33,766 nucleotides of DNA, taken from NCBI GenBank assembly GCA_004298555.1, contig SCQM01000028.1:1-33766 (forward strand), read 5' to 3'. The translations under genes were made by a program, and so were the position numbers. The notes below the pieces were generated by a model. That model did no database searches, was not told where the DNA came from, and worked only from the letters and a program-made list of their open reading frames with translations. This document shows, one piece after another, positions 15,705 to 23,576 of the stretch. Numbering within the stretch: position 1 is the first letter of the stretch; every line of letters begins with the position of its first letter. The stretch comes from Actinomycetota bacterium. Lineage in GTDB: Bacteria > Actinomycetota > Acidimicrobiia > Acidimicrobiales > Acidimicrobiaceae.

Positions 15705-16772
15705 TTGACTAATGTAACCAGGACTTCTGTGAGCCATTACGAGGTTCAAAAGAAGCGGCGCGCACAATTCATTGAGGAATGGCGCAATAACTTCAAAACA
15801 GTTATTCATCTCCAGGATGTTGAAATGCACAAAACACCTCGAGGTCTTGCCACAGGCGTCTACTTGGGCAAAGACGGGGACCGGCCGGTCCGAACAGTGG
15901 ACGCGGCTGCACATGAGATCGAGCCCGGAGCTGTTTCAACAGTTCACAGGCACTCCTGGGATGCTGTGATGCTCTGCGTCGGGGGAAACGGTTGGACCGA
16001 GATCGACCGGACCCGGATCCACTGGGGGCCTGGTGACAGTATTCATTTGCCAGCATGGTCTTGGCATCGACATGGCAATGAGGGAGAGTCTTGGGCCAGA
16101 TTCATGAGTTTTTCAAGCGAACCGTTCATTGACATTCTCGGCTTCGCCATATTGGAAGAAGGCGGTCATTCTCCCGTGTCGCAACTTGGGGGATATCCTC
16201 CCTACAGTTCTCCAGGGCCTGGCAACGACGTCTATGCCAGGAGGATTCGGCGCCTTGCGTCAGATCAGGGTGAAAATCGCAGGGGGCGGTTGCACACGAG
16301 CTGGGACGAACTCGAATTCCTGCAGTCTCCCAGAGGAACCAGAACGACTTTCCTTCTGGACCGCGCAGTGGGGTACAGGACCTCGGGACTGACTATGGCG
16401 ATGTTTGAAATCGGGCCTGGCCGAGCCCAGTCCATGCATCGCCATTCTGGTGAGGCCTGGCTCTATGTTGTTGACGGGCACGGCCACTCATTCATAGGGA
16501 GCAATGCCGACGATGGGGAGAATTATGAATGGGGAAAGGGCGATTTGATCGTCGTGGATCACTATTCCTGGCACCAGCATTTCAACGATGACAAGTCGAT
16601 GACAGCAAGAGTTGTCCGGGTCCATATTTTGGACACGCTGCTCAACACTATGAATGCGCTTTGCTATCCAATGAATTTGTTGGAAGAGCCGCCGGATCAC
16701 ATAAGAAGCAGGCAAACCGGCGATTTGACTACCATTGTTTGGCCGGCGGTGCAAAGGCCGAATTGGCCCTAG
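15705..16772 (+). CDS. Bicupin, gentisate 1,2-dioxygenase-like
   Basis: This protein has two cupin domains, each with apparently complete metal-binding residues. The first shows HRHSWDAV, WGPGDSIHLPAW and WHRHGN. The second shows HRHSGEAWLYVVDG, WGKGDLIVVDHYSW and WHQHFND. The layout and size (355 residues from TTG 15705) resemble gentisate and salicylate ring-cleaving Fe(II) dioxygenases, but the sequence looks divergent and the substrate is open. TTG 15705 is chosen because GGGGGA sits seven bases upstream. TTG 15690 (preceded by GGGGAGAG) and TTG 15627 are alternatives. It is divergent from the SnoaL-like gene and convergent with korB. If it is a dioxygenase, an oxygen-dependent step sits beside oxygen-sensitive enzymes. 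Confidence 0.72.
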   Translation: MTNVTRTSVSHYEVQKKRRAQFIEEWRNNFKTVIHLQDVEMHKTPRGLATGVYLGKDGDRPVRTVDAAAHEIEPGAVSTVHRHSWDAVMLCVGGNGWTEIDRTRIHWGPGDSIHLPAWSWHRHGNEGESWARFMSFSSEPFIDILGFAILEEGGHSPVSQLGGYPPYSSPGPGNDVYARRIRRLASDQGENRRGRLHTSWDELEFLQSPRGTRTTFLLDRAVGYRTSGLTMAMFEIGPGRAQSMHRHSGEAWLYVVDGHGHSFIGSNADDGENYEWGKGDLIVVDHYSWHQHFNDDKSMTARVVRVHILDTLLNTMNALCYPMNLLEEPPDHIRSRQTGDLTTIVWPAVQRPNWP

Positions 16773-16787
16773 GCCAAGCCAACATAT

Positions 16788-16835
16788 GAAAGCGGCCGCT
16801 GGCCACGGATGCCGACAAGCTTCCCGGCCGCTTTC
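16788..16835. terminator. Bidirectional hairpin terminator between the bicupin and korB
   Basis: Perfect 11-bp arms, GAAAGCGGCCG (16788-16798) and CGGCCGCTTTC (16825-16835), flank a 26-base loop. They lie exactly between the stops of two convergent genes. The A/T ends give AAA on one side and TTT on the other, which suits termination in both directions. The core GCGGCC is shared with the hairpin after ubiD. Confidence 0.65.
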
Positions 16836-16853
16836 CAGAATGAAACTCTCAGT

Positions 16854-17909
16854 TTAAACGAAACTTTCCTGGAACTTCATTAGTTCGTTTCTGCCTGGAC
16901 AGAGCTTCTCGAATGGCAGATTTATCAGCGGTTCTTGGGTTGTCCGGTTCAGATCATGGATGTCTGGCAATCCATGATCTACGAATAGCAAACCCGTGGG
17001 CACTTCCCCGTTTGCCTTGGCGCGGTTGACATAATTAATTGCAGCGTTTCGATCACGGGGATCGTAATTATCCGGCAAGGTTCTAAAGAGGATTTTCGAA
17101 CCGTCATGCATGGTTATGCTGACGCTGCTGTCTGCCGGCAGTTCCGCAGTGATGACCTCAGAAGGTTGGAGAAAAACCGAATCGATCTCATTTAGTTCGT
17201 GTTCTCTGATGTATTTGTAGCTCTTGGTGGAGCCCTGGTGATTGTTGAACTGTATGCAAGGAGAGATCACATCTATCAGGGCAAATCCGTGGTGCTCCAC
17301 TGCCGCTTTGAGAATGGGGATGAGCTGCTTCTTGTCGCCGGAAAAGCCTCGGGCTACGAACGAAGCCCCAAGGCTAAGGGCGAGTTCGACAGGGTCGATC
17401 GGAGGGACGTCATTTGGAATTCCCCGCTTGGTCGTGGATCCAATATCAGCAGTAGGTGAGAACTGGCCCTTTGTAAGGCCGTAGACTCCGTTGTTTTCGA
17501 TGATGTAGACCATGTTGACGTTCTTGCGGATAGCGTGGACGAGGTGTCCGGTTCCGATTGACAGTGAGTCGCCATCGCCGGAAATGCCAATGTGGATGTT
17601 AGCCCTGTTTGCCGCATTGGCACCCGTAACTATTGGTGGCATACGCCCATGGACGGAGTTGAAGCCGTGGGCTCCTGCTACAAAATAGGTTGGCGTTTTA
17701 GATGAACATCCGATGCCGCTCAGCTTGGCTATCAACTCCGGAGGGGTATCCAACTCGAAAAAGGTCTGGACGATCGCCGCCGTAATCGAATCATGTCCGC
17801 ATCCGGCACAAAGCGTGGACATCGATCCTTCGTAGTCTCTAACGGTCAGTCCTAAGGAGTTGGTGGCATGCGGGGCGAGTGGGATCAGTGGTTTGCGTAT
17901 CGATGGCAT
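16854..17909 (-). CDS. korB: 2-oxoacid:ferredoxin oxidoreductase beta subunit (2-oxoglutarate type)
   Basis: This is the ThDP-binding subunit of an enzyme that oxidatively decarboxylates a 2-oxoacid, probably 2-oxoglutarate, to acyl-CoA while reducing ferredoxin. It has 351 residues. The [4Fe-4S] ligands are likely Cys34, Cys37 (CAGCGH), Cys68 (GIGCSSK) and Cys218 (ISPCIQFNN). The ThDP motif starts GDGDSLSIG (111-119) and closes with NNGVYGLTKGQFSPT (139-153). The size and pattern match actinobacterial KorB. ATG 17909 lies two bases after the korA stop, with AAGGA just inside korA, so translation is coupled. Pyruvate as substrate cannot be excluded without alignment. Confidence 0.88.
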   Translation of the reverse strand: MPSIRKPLIPLAPHATNSLGLTVRDYEGSMSTLCAGCGHDSITAAIVQTFFELDTPPELIAKLSGIGCSSKTPTYFVAGAHGFNSVHGRMPPIVTGANAANRANIHIGISGDGDSLSIGTGHLVHAIRKNVNMVYIIENNGVYGLTKGQFSPTADIGSTTKRGIPNDVPPIDPVELALSLGASFVARGFSGDKKQLIPILKAAVEHHGFALIDVISPCIQFNNHQGSTKSYKYIREHELNEIDSVFLQPSEVITAELPADSSVSITMHDGSKILFRTLPDNYDPRDRNAAINYVNRAKANGEVPTGLLFVDHGLPDIHDLNRTTQEPLINLPFEKLCPGRNELMKFQESFV

Positions 17910-17911
17910 TT

Positions 17912-19798
17912 TCAGTCCTTTAACTGGTTCAGAAGTCCGTCAACAACGAGATCTGCGCTAATCGGGAATCCCCCATAAGACAGTACCGAGCGAAGTTGAT
18001 CTGGAGATGATCCGGTTTCTAGAATCAGAAGTGAACGCAGTTGAGCGTCCCTGTTTTGCTCTACAACCACGGTCATCTCATGAGAGTCGATGAAATTTTT
18101 CACTTCATCAGGGAACGGGAAGCCGCAGACCCGCATGTAATCTAGCGGCAGGCCGTCTTGGTCCAGATTGTAAATGGCTTCTTTGACGGCCATTTCGCAG
18201 CTTCCAAGGGTTATAACCCCAAATCTGGCTCCGGGCCTTGTCTCAACTATCGGCTTCGGGATGTATTTAGCTGATGCCTGGTGTTTTTTGACCAGCCTGT
18301 CAACAACCTGAATATAGGAGTCTGAGCTTTCCGTGTAGCCGCCAAACCGGTCGTGCCCGGATCCGCGGTTGAAATAAGCGCCTTTTGTTGAGATGCCAGG
18401 CAGTGTGCGAGGAGTTACGAAGTCGGCGTCCTCATCCGAGTAGCGGTAAAATTTTGGAATTGCTTCCAAGTCTTCAGCGCTCAGGACTCTTCCCCGGTCC
18501 CAGTTGTAATTGTCATCCCAGTCAAACTTGGACGCCACCCAGTCGTTCATACCAATGTCAAGGTCCGACAGGACAATTACCGGAGTTTGGAAGTGCTCGG
18601 CAAGATCGAAAGCCTTGGCTGTGAAACGGAAGCATTCTTCCGGGTCAGCCGGGAAAAGCAATATATGCTTGGTGTCTCCATGAGATGCGTATGCGCATTC
18701 CATAATGTCTGCCTGTTGCACTCTGGTTGGCATGCCGGTGGAGGGGCCGGTACGTTGAACGTCAATGATCACAGCTGGAATCTCGGTGTAGTAGGCAAGG
18801 CCCAAAATTTCGTTCATCAATGAAATCCCAGGTCCCGACGTAGAGGTGAATGCCCTTGCGCCAGCCCAGGAAGCCCCGACAACCATTCCAAGAGCTGCCA
18901 GCTCATCCTCTGCCTGGAGAACTATGTAGTTGTTCCTAACCTCGGTGGTTCCGTCTTCCAAAGTGATGGTTTCACGGCGATAGCGCGAGCAGAGCTTCGT
19001 GAAGTTTTCTGCGACCGAGGTAGCAGGCGTGATCGGATACCAAGCCGCCACCGTGGCGCCTGCATAAATGCATCCGAGCGCCGTGGCGGTATTCCCGTCG
19101 ATCAGTATCTTGTCCTTATTGGCGTCGATATGCTCCAAGCGTATTGGCAATGGGCAGCTGAAGTTTTCCATTGCATAGTTGTAACCTAGCTGCAGTGCCC
19201 GGTGATTTGAATTTCGCAGCCTCTCATTGCTGGAGTAGGTCTCGTCAAGCAGCTCCGCCAGCACGTTTGTATCCAGTGCAATCGCTGCAGCCACGGCACC
19301 CGCATAGCCTATGTTCCGCATTAGGATCCGCTCACGTGACTCAGAGAACTCCTCGGCAAACAGGGTCGAAAATGGTATGCCAAGGAAGTTGATGTCATCC
19401 CGCAACAGCTTGGTGGGAATAAACCAGCTCGAGTCATAGATGAGGTACCCGCCAGGCCGCACCGAGGCAATATCGGTCTCATAAGTCTGAGTGTTCATGG
19501 CAACGACAAGATCGAAAGCTGTTGCGCGGGAGGTAAATCCGGAGCCATTGACCCTGATTTCATACCAGGTTGGCAGTCCCTGGATATTTGACGGGAAAAG
19601 GTTCTTCCCCGACACCGGAACACCCATGCGGAAGATGGCCTTGAGCAGCAGGTTATTGGCACTTGCTGAGCCGGTCCCGTTCACCGTCGCAAAGCGTATG
19701 GCGAAATCGTTTACCTTATTGGAAAGTTTGTGAGAGCCATTTTTGGACTTCGTCGGATCGGGATTGTCCAACCCTTTTTGATCGATTTGTTGATTCAT
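17912..19798 (-). CDS. korA: 2-oxoacid:ferredoxin oxidoreductase, fused gamma-alpha subunit
   Basis: This is the partner of KorB. The 628-residue chain fuses the gamma domain (about 32-215, starting with NGTGSASANN) to the alpha domain (from about 245), which has AWYPITPATSV, TSTSGPGISLMNE and QRTGPSTGMPTRVQQAD, followed by the C-terminal transketolase-like domain (GVITLGSCEMAVKEA). The fused form is the usual arrangement for actinobacterial KorA. The start ATG 19798 overlaps the korC stop by one base (TAATG). An upstream start at 19891 would run 94 bases into korC and adds no conserved sequence. The gene order korC-korA-korB on one strand, with near-zero spacing, indicates one operon and one complex. 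Confidence 0.88.
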   Translation of the reverse strand: MNQQIDQKGLDNPDPTKSKNGSHKLSNKVNDFAIRFATVNGTGSASANNLLLKAIFRMGVPVSGKNLFPSNIQGLPTWYEIRVNGSGFTSRATAFDLVVAMNTQTYETDIASVRPGGYLIYDSSWFIPTKLLRDDINFLGIPFSTLFAEEFSESRERILMRNIGYAGAVAAAIALDTNVLAELLDETYSSNERLRNSNHRALQLGYNYAMENFSCPLPIRLEHIDANKDKILIDGNTATALGCIYAGATVAAWYPITPATSVAENFTKLCSRYRRETITLEDGTTEVRNNYIVLQAEDELAALGMVVGASWAGARAFTSTSGPGISLMNEILGLAYYTEIPAVIIDVQRTGPSTGMPTRVQQADIMECAYASHGDTKHILLFPADPEECFRFTAKAFDLAEHFQTPVIVLSDLDIGMNDWVASKFDWDDNYNWDRGRVLSAEDLEAIPKFYRYSDEDADFVTPRTLPGISTKGAYFNRGSGHDRFGGYTESSDSYIQVVDRLVKKHQASAKYIPKPIVETRPGARFGVITLGSCEMAVKEAIYNLDQDGLPLDYMRVCGFPFPDEVKNFIDSHEMTVVVEQNRDAQLRSLLILETGSSPDQLRSVLSYGGFPISADLVVDGLLNQLKD

Positions 19799-21582
19799 TA
19801 GTGGCCTTTGTGGGTAGAAGTTCCGGCATAGCTCAGCTGGAGGACAAACTTTTCCATGTTCCAGGCTGCCGTCGGACAGCGTTCGGCGCAAAGGCCACAG
19901 TGAACACAGATGTTTTCGTCCTTAACCATGATTCTTCCAGTTTGAGCCAGCGTTGAAGAAACGTACAGGAGTTTGTCGAGGGCTTCAGCAGGGGCTGTGA
20001 GGTGCATTCGCAGGTCCAGTTCGTCCTCACGGTTTTCCGTGATTGTCAAGCACTGAACAGGACAGACATCGATGCATGCGTCGCACTCAATGCACAGCTG
20101 GGCACGAAATACCGGCTCGACATCGCAGTTCAGGCAGCGCTCGACTTCCCGGGCCGTCTGCTCGGGGCTGAATCCAAGCTCGACTTCGAGACTGAGATCT
20201 TCGAATCGCTTCGTCAGATCCACGTGGGTCATCTGCTGGCGTGGTGATGGGTTGAAGTCGTTGTGGTAACTCCATTCTGTCAAGCCCATCTTCTGATTTA
20301 TCAGATTCATTCCGACCGGTGGGCGGTCGCTAACCGGTATGCCTTGGCATTGGTTATCTATGGAGATAGCTGCCTCGTGGCCGTGGGCCACTGCCCAAAT
20401 GATGTTCTTGGGTCCAAATGCTGCGTCACCACCGAAATAGATTTGGGGGTGAGTTGACTGCATCGTCACTTCATCCACAACTGGCATGTCCCATTTGCCG
20501 AACTCAATTCCGATATCCCGTTCAATCCACGTAAAGGCATTTTCCTGGCCAATGGCAAGGATGACGTCATCGCAGGGGATTATTACGGTATCGAGCACCT
20601 GGGAACGCGTGGCGCTTTCATCCCATTTGACAATGTCGAACTCCATACCAACGAGCTGCCCGTCGTCGATAACGAAGCGCTTTGGGGCATGGTTGACGAT
20701 AATCTCGATGCCTTCCTCTTCGGCGTCTTCCAGCTCCCAGGGCGAAGCCTTGAAGTATTCGCGGGGGCGGCGGGCCATAATCTTAACATCTTTGCCGCCG
20801 AGGCGCCTAGCAGTCCGGCAACAGTCCATAGCTGTGTTTCCAACACCTATGACAAGGACGCGCTTCCCGATTTCGGTCACGTGGCCAAAGGCGACTGACT
20901 GGAGCCAGTCGATTCCTATGTGGATGCGGCTTTCGCCCCCATCCCTTCGGCCCTCGAGTTCCAGGTCTTTTCCTCTGGGAGCTCCGCTCCCGACGAATAT
21001 CGAATCGAAGCCATTGTCGAGGAGCTGTTTCATGCTGGCGATCTCAGTGCCATAGTGCATCTGGGCGCCCATGGAGACTATTGCTTCAATTTCCGAATCG
21101 AGAACTTCTTCAGGGAGGCGGAAAGACGGGATGTTGGTGCGCATCAAGCCACCCGGTTTGAGTGCGGTTTCAAATATGTGCACTTCATAGCCCAGAGGCA
21201 GCAGATCATTCGCAACTGTCAACGATGCGGGACCGGCACCTACGCATGCCACCTTTTTGCCGTTGGCTGTTTCGGCGCCTTTGGGCAGTCGCTGGGTAAT
21301 GTCACCTTTCAAGTCCGCAGCTACGCGCTTGAGCCTGCAGATTGCCACCGGTGTGCCATCGACACGCTCTCGACGGCAGGCCGGCTCGCACGGACGATCG
21401 CATGTACGGCCAAGAATCCCTGGAAATACGTTTGAAGTCCGATTGACCATATAAGCATCGTCATATCGACCTTGTGCGATGAGTCGAATGTATTCAGGTA
21501 CGTTGGTGTGAGCGGGACAAGCCCACTGGCAGTCAACCACTCTGTGGAAAAAATTCGGATTATTGATATCGGTTGGTTTCAC
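19798..21582 (-). CDS. korC: FAD/NAD(P)H oxidoreductase with multiple [4Fe-4S], KorC-type gamma subunit
   Basis: This GltD-like flavoprotein is predicted to move electrons between ferredoxin or KorAB and NAD(P)H. Numbered from GTG 21582 (594 residues), it has an N-terminal cysteine domain as in dihydropyrimidine dehydrogenase/GltD (Cys18, Cys22, Cys61, Cys65, Cys69; ACPAHTNVPEY). It also has the FAD loop GAGPAS (115-120), a second nucleotide loop GVGNTAMDCC (246-255), YFGGDAAFG (382-390), and at the C-terminus CLNC (483-486) and two [4Fe-4S] motifs, CIECDACIDVCP (497-508) and CVHCGLCAERCP (559-570). GTG 21582 is preferred because GGAGG lies nine bases upstream; TTG 21588 leaves only three. 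Placement ahead of korAB matches the three-subunit 2-oxoglutarate:NADP+ oxidoreductase described in Azoarcus evansii. Confidence 0.85.
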   Translation of the reverse strand: MKPTDINNPNFFHRVVDCQWACPAHTNVPEYIRLIAQGRYDDAYMVNRTSNVFPGILGRTCDRPCEPACRRERVDGTPVAICRLKRVAADLKGDITQRLPKGAETANGKKVACVGAGPASLTVANDLLPLGYEVHIFETALKPGGLMRTNIPSFRLPEEVLDSEIEAIVSMGAQMHYGTEIASMKQLLDNGFDSIFVGSGAPRGKDLELEGRRDGGESRIHIGIDWLQSVAFGHVTEIGKRVLVIGVGNTAMDCCRTARRLGGKDVKIMARRPREYFKASPWELEDAEEEGIEIIVNHAPKRFVIDDGQLVGMEFDIVKWDESATRSQVLDTVIIPCDDVILAIGQENAFTWIERDIGIEFGKWDMPVVDEVTMQSTHPQIYFGGDAAFGPKNIIWAVAHGHEAAISIDNQCQGIPVSDRPPVGMNLINQKMGLTEWSYHNDFNPSPRQQMTHVDLTKRFEDLSLEVELGFSPEQTAREVERCLNCDVEPVFRAQLCIECDACIDVCPVQCLTITENREDELDLRMHLTAPAEALDKLLYVSSTLAQTGRIMVKDENICVHCGLCAERCPTAAWNMEKFVLQLSYAGTSTHKGH

Positions 21583-22176
21583 GCCCAACTGCCTCCAAAG
21601 ATAGATCGGCTAGCAGGCACTAAACATTGGACTTCCAATGCGTCGCGAGTGGTTCCGAACTATCTGTTCTCTCTAAATGAGCCATTTGCTGACTAGGTGG
21701 TTTAAGATAACCGTTCTACCTAAAACCTACCTTTTTAATTTTACATTCTGCGGGTTTATAGTAAAAATCTGTCCTATAAAGTCCTTGTCTTTGCTCCAGT
21801 TGTTCAGTGGTGAGTAAATCGTTAGGTTAATAATTCCAGCATGTTGAGGGTATGTCAAAAGCCGTACGGGCGCGGCGAATTCCGTCTTGGATATCCAAGG
21901 TCTTAGGAGACCGCGGTTCATGATTCTGGCAGCAGATTTCTTCAACCCGGGGTTTTGGTTCCGTGAGCAGGCCAATAATACTTGGCCGTGGATGGGGAGC
22001 GATGCACAGCGACTTTGGTATGCATCAACTGCTCAAAGACGGCTCACATATGATCATGGCCAACTTGGAGTGCCCCCGCCCTAACTGCCAGGGGAGTCTT
22101 TCTGCGGCAGTGCTAAAGAAAACCCGATGTTATGATTCTGTAGTTAGCACTACGGTTGCGACTGGTGGTGAGGTTA
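21583..22176. promoter_or_regulatory. Divergent korC / marR control region
   Basis: This gap of nearly 600 bases separates two divergent genes and is clearly AT-rich around 21700-21790, unlike the genes beside it. On the minus strand a TATCTT box (about 21708-21713) could serve korC as a -10. No strong -35 is seen. Near the MarR gene, GTAGT-TAGC-ACTAC (22140-22153) is a perfect five-base inverted repeat, a possible autoregulatory site. Frames within the gap (such as 21887-22084 and 21963-22229 plus, 21727-21975 minus) look random. Confidence 0.35.
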
Positions 22177-22674
22177 GTGGAGCCAAACTCGGAGAGCACC
22201 AGGCCATTTCTGGATGGAAGGCGCTCTGAAGCGAATTCACTCGAGGAGGGGTTCGGATTTCGCATCGGGCGCCTTCACAGGATCCTGCGCGATGCTTGGG
22301 GAGACAAGATTGCGAATCTCGGTTTAAGCCCGCCGCAGGCAGCGATGCTGCGGGCCGTCTGTGAGCGGACGGATTCGGGGGTGCGGGAACTTGCCCGTTG
22401 GACCCGTACCGATGCGACGAATGCTAAGCGGCTGGCAGATTACCTTGAGCATCTTGAGCTCATTTATTCTTCTGCAGACCCGTCCCACCGCCAGCGCCGG
22501 CTCCTTTGCCCCACCGAACATGGAGTTAAGCTTGCCAACGAAGTTTCCGAGCGGTCTGCGGAATGGAACCGTGAGTTGACCGAGATGATCGGAGCCGATG
22601 AGTTTCGTCAGTTGGAGTCTTTGCTGGAACTAGTCGAGCAAGTTTTGGAGTTTAAATACTTCTCGGAACTGTAA
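22177..22674 (+). CDS. MarR-family transcriptional regulator
   Basis: This winged helix-turn-helix repressor or activator, about 165 residues, often responds to aromatic acids or their CoA esters. The dimerisation helix (EEGFGFRIGRLHRILRDAW) is followed by the DNA-binding part: LSPPQAAMLRAV, VRELARWTRTDATNAKRLADYLEHLELI (recognition helix) and the wing SSADPSHRQRRLLCPTEHG. A C-terminal helix closes the dimer. The start is uncertain. GTG 22177 has GTGAGG three bases upstream; TTG 22156 and GTG 22168 are alternatives. The gene is divergent from korC and upstream of the methyltransferase, so it is the natural candidate regulator of the kor operon and itself. Confidence 0.8.
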   Translation: MEPNSESTRPFLDGRRSEANSLEEGFGFRIGRLHRILRDAWGDKIANLGLSPPQAAMLRAVCERTDSGVRELARWTRTDATNAKRLADYLEHLELIYSSADPSHRQRRLLCPTEHGVKLANEVSERSAEWNRELTEMIGADEFRQLESLLELVEQVLEFKYFSEL

Positions 22675-22707
22675 ATTGGCCTAGAGGCCACGATAAGGAG
22701 CGTAGAC

Positions 22708-23343
22708 ATGGCAGACAACCATCACCATGAGCATCACGGGCACGATCAAGGCCATTGGAACGACCGCTATGCCAGTACAGCCAGGCTTTTCAATGCTGAG
22801 CCTGACGAATCACTTGTCGAGTTGGCGGGAGATCTCCCACCTGGAAGGGCTGTTGACCTTGGGGCAGGCGAAGGACGCAACAGCCTGTGGCTCGCCAAAA
22901 GGAAATGGCAGGTGACCGCGGTTGATCTGTCTGACATCGCTCTCGGACGATTGGCCTCGGCGGCGGCGGAAGAGAATCTTTCAATCAAGACAGTTGTTGG
23001 CGACATGCTGGAGTACCTCGATAAAGGCGAGAAATTTGATCTGGTGGTTCTGGCGTACATCCAGTGGATGCCGGAAGAGCGCGCAAAGCTGCTGGCTGCT
23101 GCTGCTGGTGCAGTCGCTCCGGGTGGATATCTGCTTTTAGTGGGCCACCACTTGGAGTCACTTGGAAAGGGTGGCCCGCCTCAGCCTGAGCGCCTTTACA
23201 CGGAAGACTCATTGAAGGATGCATTTCCGGGTCTCGACTTGATACACATGGAGCGCAGGGAGCGCGCGGCCGGTGACATTGGTCTTCCGCTGGTGGATGC
23301 TGTTGTTTGGGCAGTACGGCCCAAGAACCAGCAGAAGCCTTGA
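22708..23343 (+). CDS. Class I SAM-dependent methyltransferase, TehB/UbiE-like, His-rich N-terminus
   Basis: The 211-residue soluble protein has the SAM motif I VDLGAGEGRNSLWLA (49-63), an acidic end of strand 2 (VTAVDLSDIAL) and motif II/III regions FDLVVLAYIQWM and GGYLLLVGHH. The overall pattern is closest to TehB-like or thiopurine-type small-molecule methyltransferases; the substrate is unknown. The first 16 residues contain eight histidines in a HHHEHHGHDQGH run, a likely metal-binding tail. AAGGAG lies eight bases before ATG 22708. It begins 33 bases after the marR stop and is probably co-transcribed with it, so control of this gene may be the regulator's task. Confidence 0.82.
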   Translation: MADNHHHEHHGHDQGHWNDRYASTARLFNAEPDESLVELAGDLPPGRAVDLGAGEGRNSLWLAKRKWQVTAVDLSDIALGRLASAAAEENLSIKTVVGDMLEYLDKGEKFDLVVLAYIQWMPEERAKLLAAAAGAVAPGGYLLLVGHHLESLGKGGPPQPERLYTEDSLKDAFPGLDLIHMERRERAAGDIGLPLVDAVVWAVRPKNQQKP

Positions 23344-23431
23344 TGTGAAGCACTATCAGATCAGCTGAAGCTGCTGTCATTCTAAGACTTCGGACTTGGA
23401 TCCAGAAGTGCTTCCAAGGGGGCTTCTAATG

Positions 23432-23451
23432 TGGCAATATTAATAGTGCCA
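23432..23451. promoter_or_regulatory. 20-bp near-perfect palindrome, candidate operator
   Basis: The arms TGGCA and TGCCA flank a palindromic TATTAATA core with a single mismatched pair (A against G) between arm and core. It lies in the gap between the methyltransferase and the SDR gene, 125 bases before the SDR start. This is the clearest palindrome in the non-coding DNA of the window apart from the terminator hairpins, and its size suits a dimeric regulator. Confidence 0.4.
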
Positions 23452-23576
23452 TGTAAGCGGTTGAAATCGAGCTTTGCGTTACGTGCTTGGCCTTCAGCAC
23501 GCTTTCGCAGGAAGGTTCCGTGGCTTTGCAAGCGTGAATACTTTAGGGGATTTGCCATGACTGGGAAATTAAGCAA

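Noticed and set aside
20486-21055. Plus-strand frame of 189 codons
   Set aside because: It lies antisense to korC, which has complete FAD and [4Fe-4S] motifs. The plus-strand product is Ser/Pro/Arg-rich with no family likeness.
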